A model generated the notes under the pieces. The model did not search any database. It was not told where the DNA came from and saw only the letters and a list, made by a program, of their open reading frames with translations. Below, piece after piece: positions 10,478 to 21,607 of a DNA stretch of 64,000 nt. How positions within the stretch are numbered: the first letter of the stretch is position 1; each line of letters begins with the position of its first letter. The position numbers and the translations under genes were made by a program. The stretch is from Mya arenaria (Eukaryota; Mollusca; Bivalvia; Myida; Myidae), in the NCBI RefSeq assembly GCF_026914265.1, contig NC_069135.1, forward strand, positions 30,939,238-31,003,237, in the 5' to 3' direction.

Positions 10478-13400
10478 ATGGGCAACAAACAATGGAGGAA
10501 AACTGAACATGATTCATTTGTGAAAGTACGAATATCATTGATTTTTTGTTCAGAATTTAATTTGAAAAGTCGCATTATTATATAATAATAGAATAATAAT
10601 TTGTTCACAGAACGGTTTGAAATGTGTTTCAGATGTCAAAAGACATTCAAATGAATTTATTTATTAAATGAACATGGGGCTTAAACTTTAACACAGAAAT
10701 CAATGTTTTCGGAGAATGATCGTACAATATCATTGATACAGTATCTATCATCACGATCTAAGTGTTCCTATTTTCAGAAATTTTTCAAACATGATTCCGG
10801 GCGTCACATTAATTGATATATATTCATAGTGCATTGATGGATAAAAAACTTCCGGTAAGCCAAATAAGCTAATCTAATAAATAAAATCTTGCCAGCTTGT
10901 ATGCGTTGCAAATTGTCAAATAGCTGACCAGCTGTTTTCTGAAGTCAGCGGTAAGTGTACTATAAACAACATACCAATTTTATATCTCTAGTGCTACCTA
11001 TTATTAGGGTAATTATACATGACAAAACTACAAAATGAATGTCATTTTTAGTTTTAAATTAGCTCAATATGATAAACGTACAAATGTTTATTTTGAGTGT
11101 ATTTTTAAACTTTCCAATAAAGCATTGAATCAACTGCAAAGCCATTTAATGTGTGCAGTTCATATATACAATGGTTTGTTTGACATTATTGTAATACCAA
11201 TGGCAATTTTACATCAGTATTAAGTCCCTAGCATGATTTTTGAATTGTTAAACAATAAAGTAAATTTATATTGAATAGTGTATTTAATAAACAAATATAT
11301 CCATTTTATTCTATTACATTGGCTGGTGGAAGCTACAAGTTATCGATTTAAATGACAAAAACAATCCATGGAAATAAACTTATGCATTTGAATTAAATTT
11401 ATAAACTCATTTTACCAGCTTCAAGCATATAGCAATTTTGTTAATTTATATATCAATGGTAATTTTAGTTCAAGTGTAAATACATAATATGTTTATCGTT
11501 GTATTGCAAAATAAAACTGTTTTATACAGGACGCATATGCATTCTGCTGGCAGTCAAGTAACCATTACAATGATTTAAGTATGATCTATTGTAACCATTA
11601 CAATGATTTAAGTATGATCTATTGTTTGACATACCACATCGTGAAAAAGAAATATCGGGTTGACACAAATACCACGATAGGAATTCTCAACTAACGTTAA
11701 TTACAAAAGCGTACTTAAATACTGCTCTTTATCTTTTACATAACATGTTTGCATGAGAGTTTGAAATGATAGACATAAAACACGTTTTGTAAAGTTAAAA
11801 TATGTCTCTTTGCAGACTGAATCGTATCTAAGAAAAAAAATAAAGAGTGACTTCGGGAATGTTAGGCTCAACCTATGCTTGGTTGGACACACTGGCGCTG
11901 GGAAATCGGCGTTCATCAATTCGATAGTTTCGATTTCCAAAGGGCGCATTGCAGATGTTTCATCAGTAAAATCCGAAGACATAGGTGGTGTGGGAACCAT
12001 GAAGGTTATACGATTTTATTTTATTTTTTAATTTGATTGTGAGGTATTATAAAATTCTTATTAAAATAATGTTTATTTGGTAGTTTAAGTATTTATCAGA
12101 ACCATGCTTTTTGCCTTTTATTTATTTTTGATATATTATTTCGATGTCAACGTAACTCTTTTGCCATTCTTACTTTGTAAATAATACATCATATGAACGT
12201 AATTGGACTGGTCAAAGTGTGTGGAGTCAATAGTTCATTATTTCATTCAATATTATTTTTAAATACTTCATTCATTTAAAGTTGCACTCTCACAGATTTA
12301 CCATTTTAACAACTTTTTTTTTAATATTTTCTCTTGGAAAGAGCAAATTATATCATAAATATCTGCACCCCAATGATATAAGATTGCTGACAAAAAATCA
12401 GATCGTAGATTTTCATATTTCCGTTCGAAAATTAATGTTTTATGGCTTAAACCGTTACTAACGGTTAAAGACAAATGCATAAAACACCAATTTTTGAACT
12501 TAAATATAAAAATCTGCGATCTATTTTTGTCACCAGTCTTATATAACTGGTTTCCATGCATTTTCGCAAAAATTGGCTCGTTCCAAGACAAAAACTTAAA
12601 AAGTTTTCGAAACGTTTAATCTTTGAGAGTGCAGCTTTAAGAAAACCTTTCAATAATCCGTTCTAACCCTAGCTGTAAATAGAACGACCCGATTGTTACC
12701 GGAAACATTTTTTTCAAATGACATCACAATAACGCGGGAAAAGATCAATCACTTGAAATCACTTTAAGACGTAAAATTGTAGCACTTATTGCAACCATAC
12801 ATTTAAAATATAATAAATTAACACTTTCATAAATGTTGATTTATATTTTACGGTACCTGCTGCCACAATACAAACAATATCAAAATAAATGATTTTTACG
12901 TATATTGTTATGTGATAAATTGCTATCCGAACATATCCGAAGTTGCTATGTTCATCGATTGATAAATGCAATTGCCCAAAGGCAGTTCATTTAAGGAATG
13001 GAAGTTGAGTTGTAAATATATAACGGTATGCTTTCAGTTGCTTCGAATTCAAGGCAAGACAACTGATTTATTTAGCCAAGTGAATGTTTTTGACACGATG
13101 GGATTTACTCTGGCAAAGTCGCCAGAGGACAACGGCATAACAGACAAAGACCTGAAAGCTGTTTTGGAAGGAGAAGTAGAAATTAACTACAAAGTAAATA
13201 TATTTAAAAAAAAAAACAATGTGAATGGTACGTCGTAAATAGTTTTCTCTCGGTTTGAAGTTCTTTTTAGTCAAAGACAACCATAATACCTTTAATAGAA
13301 ATGGACTTGTTTTTCAAGTTAAAATCAAGATATAAAAACAATGCTCATTTACACATTATTCAAGCTATTGTGTTATTTCAGTTTAGTTCAGCTGGGAGTG

Positions 13401-14223
13401 AACGAACAGGGTATCACAAAAGACAGGAAAATAAACCACATTGTGTTATCATTGTTGTTAGTGCTGAGCTACTTCAAAATATGCAGCTTCATGGTGACAG
13501 TGTTTTGACGAGAAAAATGGGGAACTTGCATAGCTTCATCCCAAGCGGTAATACTAAAGTTATATGTTTTCAATATTAAGCATTTAGCTTATACACAACT
13601 TTATTAGTACAAGTAATAAATAAAAAAAATGGGGAAACATCTGCATAATTGGTTTACAAAAGTTAAAACTACTCGTTCAAGGATTATTTATATTGTAATT
13701 CAATTCATCTTTTAGTGTTTCTACCATAAGTGATATAAAACCGTATAATGAGAAAAATATTATTGATGGCGAAAGAAGATATCAAGTTTTGTCAGAGTTT
13801 TAATAGCTGTCTTCTCCGAGGTCTCAGTGGATCAGATCAGGTCACGTTTTTTAGCGCTTTTGCATGGTTTAATTTAGTATGTAATACCCCATCCATAAGC
13901 AATTACGCCTTGTTTCCACCATTCTGTGATGTTTTGCAATATCGGTTTCAGATGTTTCGAGAATTGTGGTGATCACCTGTTGCGACAAAATAAGCGAGTC
14001 CGTTCACCAAAACGTCACTGAAATTTACAAAAGCAAAACAATTTATTCCATAGTCCAAAAGGCGACGAAGGTTTTTGGAACACCAGAAAACATGGTTTTC
14101 CCTATTATTAACTATTATAAAGAACTTAGTCCAAATCCAGAGAAAAACGTTCCAATTTTGTATGCGTTGTTGTTTGCACTTAATTTTGCAGCGGATCGGC
14201 AAGAATTAAGAACTCAAACATGA
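10478..14223 (+). CDS. IFI44-like GTPase, complete five-exon gene (276 aa)
   Basis: The predicted product is a small cytoplasmic GTPase like interferon-induced protein 44. Exons are 10478-10525, 11816-12004, 13038-13193, 13382-13547 and 13952-14223. Every intron is GT-AG and the phases (0, 0, 0, 1) agree, giving one open frame of 277 codons with the stop. The P-loop GHTGAGKS is at residues 40-47, after the strand VRLNLCLV. A DTMG (G3, DxxG) is at 98-101 after NVFDTMG. A hydrophobic strand HCVIIVVSA lies in exon 4. ITCCDK at 194-199 occupies the G4 place (T-x-x-D). The C-terminal part (VFGTPENMVFPIINYY, LYALLFAL) is typical of the family's helical end. The 16-residue first exon is inferred from its ATG, donor site and phase. 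IFI44-like genes in oysters respond to viral challenge and poly(I:C), so an antiviral or immune role is likely but not shown here. GIMAP-type GTPases are the main alternative. Confidence 0.75.
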
Positions 14224-14284
14224 CTCCATTGAACAATGATAAGAAAAAAACACAATAATGTGTTGTGTTATGTAACAAAAGGTA

Positions 14285-14290
14285 AATAAA
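14285..14290 (+). terminator. Poly(A) signal of the IFI44-like gene
   Basis: AATAAA lies 62 bases after the TGA stop, which gives a short 3' UTR. Confidence 0.6.
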
Positions 14291-14611
14291 GTATGGAAAA
14301 CAAGTATTTTTAACTCAAGTACTCATTATTAGTTTAAAATATAGCATTAGTAGTAATAATGTCTCTTCGTCATGCTCTGCGCATGTGCGAAAGATGACGT
14401 GACAGCGGAAACATTTTCCAAACAAAATTTGGCGGGGAAAAAATGGCGCAAAATTTCAATGCCTTGGCGGCTATTTTGGATGACACCTGTTTCTGTGGCA
14501 GGAATATTCGTAATGAACGTTATGGAGAACTCGTGCGTAAGACATAACGAAACAGTAATGAGACGTGTCGTGTTCCGAACTAAGTAACGTGCTTACAAAA
14601 ATGTTTAACTG

Positions 14612-14612
14612 A

Positions 14613-14672
<60 letters not shown>
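14612..14672. repeat. (ATT)n microsatellite
   Basis: About 20 uninterrupted ATT units are present, a likely length polymorphism. Confidence 0.95.
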
Positions 14673-14829
14673 ATGTTTTGATAAAATGTGTTCCATAAAG
14701 AAAGAGACGATTACGACGTTTTCGACATTAAATCATAACCATAATGCTCATATTTGCACGTAACCCTTCAGACACAAAAAGGTTGTTGTTTCTATGAATT
14801 CGTAATGTATTTCCGTGTTGTGACCTATT

Positions 14830-15080
14830 CTCCTCCTCATCATCATCATCCTCCTTCTCCTTCTCCTCCTCCCCGTCCTCCTCCTCCTCCTCCTCTTCCT
14901 CCTTCCACCTTCTTTCACCATTTTTACTCTTCCTCCTTCCCCTCCTCCTTCATCCTCCTTACTCCTCCCTCATTATTTCTTATCATCTTTCTCATTCTTC
15001 TCCATCCTTTCCATCTACTTCTCCTCCTCCTCCTCTTCCTCCACTTCCTCGTCACCCTCCTCTTCCCCCTCCTTCCCCCT
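14830..15080. repeat. Long polypyrimidine tract, (CCT/CTT)-rich
   Basis: About 250 bp of almost pure C and T on the plus strand, mainly CCTCCT and CTTCCT, with purines on the other strand. Such tracts can form triplex (H-DNA) structures. The apparent proline- and leucine-rich frames across it are low-complexity artefacts. Confidence 0.9.
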
Positions 15081-15280
15081 TCCGTATATTCATTGCTGTC
15101 TTATATGAATCATTCTTATTCAAGTCTGAAAAAGTCAGTCTTTAAAGGCCTAGTTTAAGTCTTCTTTAAGCCCCCCCCCCTAATCCGTGTACAGTACAGT
15201 ATTATGTGTCTTAATCTTTATTGCCTTGTGCTGTCTATCATATCTCAGATCTGAGTATACTGCTGTGCAGTTCAGGTTTC

Positions 15281-15350
<70 letters not shown>
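15281..15350. repeat. Second (ATT)n microsatellite
   Basis: More than 20 ATT units occur, 600 bp after the first array of the same motif. A run of ten C lies between them near 15171-15180. Confidence 0.95.
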
Positions 15351-15693
15351 GAAATTCCTTAGAATTAGAATAAGAGTAGTGATATTTATATATGTATATA
15401 TTATATATATATAGCCCATTAATATGTTTTAATCGAGATGATTTTATTTGGATAATACAATGCCGACCATTTATTTAAAGTGGATTAAAATATATATGTT
15501 ATATAACTATATAAAGAACTAAGGGAATGACACGTTTATAAGAATAATCTATATATTGTAACCGGTCTGCAAATATTAAGTCCGACAAATCTATAACTTT
15601 TGAACGCGGATTTTCGAGGAGGGAAATAATAATATGTTAGCGCATCAGATACCACTGCATGGTGGAATCTAACAGGTTTATCATACTCTTCAG

Positions 15694-15993
15694 GGTGTGC
15701 CTACGCTTACTCCTTAAGGAGCGCCACCTCGGCCTCCTCTGGAAATGCCTTCTCCTCAATAAGAGCATTCTACACCAATGCCTTACCCATCACCATCACT
15801 CCAGTTCATCAGAAACTATACTTCAAGCATCCATTTACGTGAATGGTCAGTTGAAACACGGGCAAGATACAACAAGTGTACAAGAAATAATAAGGCTTTA
15901 CCTAATGGCAGCCATGATGACATGTCTACCATAAAAACACCCCAAAGTAGACTTGATAAGGGGATTGATCAACATCTACATGATGTAGCCTAA
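15694..15993 (+). pseudogene. Proline-rich exon with two in-frame TAA codons
   Basis: After a good acceptor (CATACTCTTCAG at 15693) there is a 99-codon frame ending TAA. It reads as proline-rich (GVPTLTP, APPRPPLEMPSP, STPMPYPSPSLQ) and then basic and polar (REWSVETRARYNK, STIKTPQSRLDK). Two TAA codons interrupt it, before GAPPRP and before EHSTPM. Each could come from CAA by one change. The composition looks like a cytoplasmic tail or linker. I do not recognise the family. Confidence 0.35.
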
Positions 15994-17824
15994 TTAAATT
16001 TTGCCGTGACCAATTTTATTATTTTGAATGACCTCATGTCAACGGCCAGTGAAGATCAGAGGATAACTGATCTTTGATGGAGGGGTCTCACAATCGAACT
16101 AAATGCATCATATCACTCAATCAAAACTTATACTTTAGTAGAAGATCCACTCCAGAGAAAAAAATGTCATTATTTAGACAACAACCCGCCACGATCTTAA
16201 TTCGACAGTCAGAGAACGACGACAGCTATGAGATCGAAGACAAATAATATGTTTACCGGAGAGTTCATAAAATATATGAGCGCAAAAATAAAGCGATCAC
16301 ACGCTACGCAATTTATTAATGGTCATTTATGCAATAAGTTGTGGAAAAGTGTCAGTCGGGTCTAAAGGCCCCGTCATTGAACTTATGACAACAGTTGCTC
16401 AAACGGTAGAAATAGCCAAATAAGAAGTAACTTGGACATAACGAAACTGGAGTAAACCCCCGAGAAAGGTGTCTTGATTGTTTGGACCACCGAGACACGG
16501 TGATTATTTTAACGGATAGAATCCTTAAATTAACCACACCTTTATCAGTAAAGTTGACCCCAAAGTTCGGGTCTAACCCGTCAAAATTGTTTGACCGATA
16601 CCAAACACGAACATCTGTAATACATTTATAACCGCATACACGTTATTTTACGTTTCAACGGTTTCACTTTTAAAACCAATGGCTATAAAACTGTTAAAGA
16701 TGCACCGGTAAAAGTATACATTTTTGGAATCTACTGGACAACCCGACCGAATGCAACATGTACAATGACTGATAGAGTGAGTTGAAAAATCAACAGATAC
16801 GCCAACAACTATAATTTTGCGTGAAGTGCGTCCCATGGGTATCGGTATAGAAAACACTTGATCGTAGGCCACTCGTGAATATGTTTTCCCGTGTCACTCA
16901 TGAAATGAAATACGATATTACAGTGAAATCAATACAAATTATCTGCATCGTTCAATTATGCTCCAATTTCATAAAATAAAAGTACAGCATGCAATGCGCT
17001 CATACATTTTCCCTTATACGCTCACTTATTGAAACGTGAATATTCCGTTGGGTTTCAACGTTAGCTGCACCTTTATAGTGCAAATAAAGGTAAAATTAAA
17101 AATTTGAAACCATTTTCCGCCACCCATCCTGTCTTACTGCTGTACAAAATTAAATGAGTGGTATTTAACCTTAAGTTGTTTTCAAACAACATGAGTTTAA
17201 CTGTATGGCTCACTGGTAAACAACAATTTCACAACAACAAAGCTGAATGCTTTTACATTCCTCCTTTCTCAAACGATGACATGTTAAAAGAGAACATTGG
17301 AAATGGAATTAAGAATTCATATTCTATACTTCTTGTACTTTAGAACAGGCGTGTTTGGGTTCTACTGTAGTCACTGAAAGTTACCTTTGCCATTGTTTTG
17401 GATCGATCTTTTGAAAGGAAATAATCTGATTAAAGATTATCTTAAAATGATTGCATGCATATATTTTAATAGGAATGTCACAAAAAGATTAAGTATGAGT
17501 GACAGTGATTGGAAAAGACTAAAAACAGAGTGTTTTTACAGTAAAGTAAATAAAGGTATAATTTTTCATATATAAAGATAGATTTTTTTTGTGTGTATGT
17601 TAATTATGTGACAATGGCTGTATTCATGACCTTTAAAACATAAAAATATTATAAAAGTTAGTAAAGATATAACGTACAGGACATCACAGCAATTTATTTC
17701 GTAAAACAAATATCCGAAAAACTAGTATTTTTTGTATTTTTTTCGCGATGCTCATTGTTATCAAATGAACTGTGCACATTTCCATGATTTAATATATATT
17801 CTGTCTTAAAAACTTTAATCAAAG
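15994..17824. other. No supported gene
   Basis: AT-rich sequence. The short frame at 17387-17575 has a plausible donor (AAAG then GTATAA) but no acceptor. I see nothing else that I can support. Confidence 0.4.
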
Positions 17825-18770
17825 ACAAGAGCTGTCACAGTATGTGACGAATGCCCCCGAATGTGACATTGACCTACGAACAAGGTCAGTACATGAAAAG
17901 TTTATCTTGCCTTTACGTGTCAAATACATATGGCAAGTTATTTTAAATTGCCTCTGAACATAAAAAAATACCACCCATACTTCACAACCTACACTGTTAT
18001 GTCCTTATATTCAGAATTCCCTTGTGAATAACCACTTAGTGTATCTTTCACCTTAGAGGTAGGGACATGGGTCTTGCACACGACACGTTGTCTTCGTATG
18101 TGGAACACATGTAGCAAGTGATTTTAAAATCTGTCCATACAAGGGAAAGTAACAGCCCTGACACGACAACCTATACTCTATGTCCTTATATGCAGCACTC
18201 CATTGTGAATTATCACTAAGTGTGACCTTGACCTTTGAGGTAGGGACACGGGTCTTGCACGCGACACGTCGTCTTGGTATGTGGAACACATGTGGCAAGT
18301 TATTTTAAAATCTGTCCATACAAGGGAAAGTTACAGCCCGGACACGACAACCTATACTCTATGTCGTTATATGCAGCACTCCATTGTAAATAAACTCTAA
18401 GTGTGACCTTGACCTTTGAGGTAGGGACACGGGTTTTGCAAGCGACACATCGTCTTGGTATGTGGAACACATTTGGCAAGTTATTTTAAAATCTGTCCAT
18501 ACAAGGGAAAGTTACAGCCCGGACACGACAACCTATACTCTATGTCTTTATATGCAGCCCTCCATTGTAAATAAACACTAAGTGTGACCTTGCCCTTTGA
18601 GGTAGGGACACGGGTCTTGCACGCGACACGTCGTCTTGATATGTGGTACACATGTGGCAAGTTATTTTAAAATCTATCCATACAAGGGAAAGTTACAGAG
18701 CCGGACGGACGGACGGACGGACGGACGGACGGTGCGATTTTAATATGCCCACCTTCGGGGGCATAAAAAA
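17825..18770. mobile_element. Repeat element with inverted GCCCCCGAA ends and about 181-bp internal tandem units
   Basis: The ends carry ATGCCCCCGAA at 17851-17861 and its near-exact inverse TTCGGGGGCAT at 18754-18764. Between them about four units of roughly 181 bp repeat (landmarks GGTAGGGACACGGGTCTTGCA, CGTCGTCTTGGTATGTGG and GTTATTTTAAAATCTGTCCA) near 18.05, 18.24, 18.42 and 18.60 kb. A (CGGA)n run at about 18702-18732 separates the last unit from the right end. There is no coding frame, so it is a non-autonomous element or a satellite captured inside one. Confidence 0.7.
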
Positions 18771-19840
18771 TAATTTAGTACCTTGCATTTTGTTTCGGCT
18801 AGCTACAATAATATTGCTAACTATGTTTAATATAATAGTTCTATGAAAAAAGGTCTCTGAATAGAAGCAATAAAGATGCTTGTGTATAATTTCGGCAAGG
18901 TTAATATTGATTCTTACTGAACTATAGATAAGAACATACAAATAACAAATCTGAACTGTTTTTGATAAATGTACATAATATAATTAATTATAATTAATTC
19001 AATATCGTGTCCTTATCCAATTTGCATGTATACTGTGTACTGATTTATTTTTAAAACCATCTTTGTTAATCATCTTTTTTTAAGAAGAAAATAAAACTTT
19101 ATATCTGTCCCGTATCTCCATTTTATTTTTATTTTTCAATTTTGAAAAAATACATTGTAAAACGAAATATCAAAAATGATATCTGGTCTCATGTTAAATT
19201 GTTATACCAAATGATTGCCAATGTACTGCAAGGAACCCCTTTTCGCCAAGAAATTGGTGGGTTTTATAATTATTCGAGGAATAACCCACATGAAATTTCA
19301 CAAGGATTAGGGCCCTGATCGAAAACTCAGTATCATAATATTTACGATAAACGTTTACGATAAAGGATAAAATGTGCGGTGACATAATTTCGTCCCTAAA
19401 TTTTACGTTAAGGATGATATTGAATTTCACTGCGGCATCACCAACACCATCGACTGCAAACTTTAATGTTCAGTATAATTAAGAAACAATACAAACGTTC
19501 AGAACAGCATAGACACGATCAAGAGATCCCTCACACAGATTATATACAGGAGTAGAATTGCGTGAGCGATTGATTATATGTTGTAAAGTCACTAACGGAA
19601 CAAGGGAGTGTGTGCCATACGCATGGGTGAACATAATAGACATAAATCTGAGTTGCAAATGGAGAGGGTGCCCATTAACGTAAAATCCTGGTTCCATTTA
19701 TTGTTGTGTTTCTACTATATTTACACAATGGGTTCAAATGCATCTTGTATATACATTGCTACCATTCAAATTAGTGTACCGCAAATATTGGTAATAATGT
19801 TAATGTCAAAAAATAATAGTAAAACACATAGGCTGAAAGC
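18771..19840. other. No supported gene
   Basis: AT-rich sequence with no domain, repeat array or splice-supported frame that I can name. Confidence 0.4.
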
Positions 19841-20633
19841 TTACAGTAATTTTTCATCCGAATTATTTTCTAAAAATGTTTTTAGAGTTTTTATGTCCAT
19901 TGGTGAGAAATAAATATTGTTCTTGTCGAATCCAACATAAATGGTTTCCTTGACACCAGGATGGATATATAGATCACTAACGATGCTTTCTTTAGTTACG
20001 CTTCCGGTAATCCGGCGAAACACCACTAAGACAACCGACTGACAATCTAAAAAAGAATCAATATCTAAATTAGAAATCATTCCATTGATCTTATTGCATT
20101 GATTGATATAGCCACCAATAGCCAGTTGTACAAAATGTGGTTTTAGGTTTGGCAAAAATAGTTAATTATTGGTCAATATTTCTCAAAAACCAATTTTTAC
20201 CAATCTAATCATTTCATTGTGCAAACTAGTCTAAACATACACTTTAGTACTTATCCAAATCTAAACCTATTGGTTGCATAACGTCAGTGCAAAAAAATAC
20301 CAACTCGAGATGTACTCGACTAGTCAATATCAGTTACTGGAATGTAGCCCGTGTTACCTCTTAATCTTAACTAGAATATCAGCTATTCTTGAACACAAGA
20401 TACATACATTCATTATAGTGTAGTTATAACGAAAACTAACCTTGTAATCCTTCCATTGCGGCATTGCATGTATCTTCAATCCTGGTTTGAAATGAGCATA
20501 ATACGACCAATGGTTCGGGAGCATTTATAAGCGTCTGTGTTCGACAGTCAATGAAGTTAACGGCTGTGAATTTGCGTACGAAATTTTTACGAAAAGTCAG
20601 GTCCGATCCCTTTTCGTAGTACAACTGAATATT
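19841..20633 (-). CDS. Last two exons of an unidentified gene family, open copy (5' part not found)
   Basis: I do not recognise the family. Exon A (20633-20441, acceptor CTAATTTTAG, donor GTTAGT) joins exon B (20046-19841, acceptor TTTTTTAG) with phase 1 at the junction (EGLQ-D) and ends TAA at 19841. The protein shows alternating strands and helices: a strand EPLVVLCSF, a helix RIEDTCNAAMEGL, a strand SVVLVVFRR, then VKETIYVGFD and a helix KTLKTFLENN. This looks like the end of an alpha/beta (Rossmann- or flavodoxin-like) domain, which is an inference from pattern alone. Damaged copies on the same strand occur at 9.8, 23.6-26.1 and 55.25-55.85 kb. This one has no stop or frameshift. More exons probably lie at higher coordinates. 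Confidence 0.55.
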
Positions 20634-21401
20634 CTAAAATTAGAGATTATATTGAGCAAATTACGTACGGTAATTCTAAAGTAAAAACATGATTAAATCA
20701 AAGATATTTATTTTTCTGCGTTTCAAATGAAGTATAAATAAGTTGTTTTACATTATTCTCCACTTTAGTTGTATACCTATGTTATGTTTTACTTTTGATA
20801 TCGCTTTTATCATGAAGTACCAACATCATTGTGTCTGCTCTATTCATACGTGCAATACACATATCATAAGTTTAAATGAGAATATACTTATCGTCGTACG
20901 ATCAAAACATGTAAAAATCATTACATAGAGGCTATGTCACGAGTCGTCATATAAAAAAGAATAATGCATGTACAGGTTGAAAACTATTCTGAATTAAGAT
21001 TCCTTTCATTACATGCATTTTTCCTATAAACAATAACAGCAAAAGTATCTGTTTCATCTACGCTTAAGATGAGCCAAATACCACAAACTGACACTTGTAT
21101 CAGTACAATGAATACTGAGATGATATCCAGAATCACAACCTAAACTATTTTCATAGTTTCAGAAAAATATGTATTTAAACAACTTAGATATGTCAATTCG
21201 AAAATTCATCAAACTATACCTATGCATTTTGGAATCAATCTATCTGGGTAGTTAAAATTCACTCATATTGAAATGATGCCCTTAAACTACATCCAATCTA
21301 TAAATATTATAATATTACAGCTAAAGTCGTACTCTGGCATGTTTGGGCAATGTTGTTCATATTTAACTTAAAATATCAATAAAACGAATTTATACTTACA
21401 G
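20634..21401. other. No supported exon between the two partial genes
   Basis: AT-rich sequence. I looked for a P-loop or further exons on both strands and found none. Confidence 0.35.
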
Positions 21402-21607
21402 ATATATGCTTCCTTTGGCAACATTCTATGTTTTTGAAGCAACTCCAGATATTCAAGAAAAGGATTTTGCACCAGGTCCAAAAGCTCAACAAAAAAGAAC
21501 ATCTTTTGAAGCTCCCGCAAGACATAACTGCTTTAAACACAATTGACGACAAAGATCCAATGGTTATGACATATGCACTTTTGAACGCATTAAAACGTAA
21601 AATTTAA
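21402..21607 (+). pseudogene. Possible last exon of a second IFI44-like gene
   Basis: An acceptor (TATACTTACAG) opens a frame with phase 1, the same phase as the last exon of the complete GTPase gene. The frame ends in DKDPMVMTYALLNALKRK, which resembles the end of that gene (VPILYALLFALNF). It also follows a copy of the minus-strand family, as the complete gene follows the remnant at 9.8 kb. No P-loop exon is present upstream, so it seems to be a truncated paralogue. A second frame across the same bases is also partly open, which lowers confidence. Confidence 0.4.

Noticed and set aside
14754..15158. Proline/leucine-rich open frame across the CT-rich tract
   Set aside because: It is produced by simple sequence (CCT/CTT). 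There is no complexity, motif or splice support.
17387..17575. Possible exon ending in KVNKG before a GTATAA donor
   Set aside because: No acceptor, partner exon or family resemblance was found.
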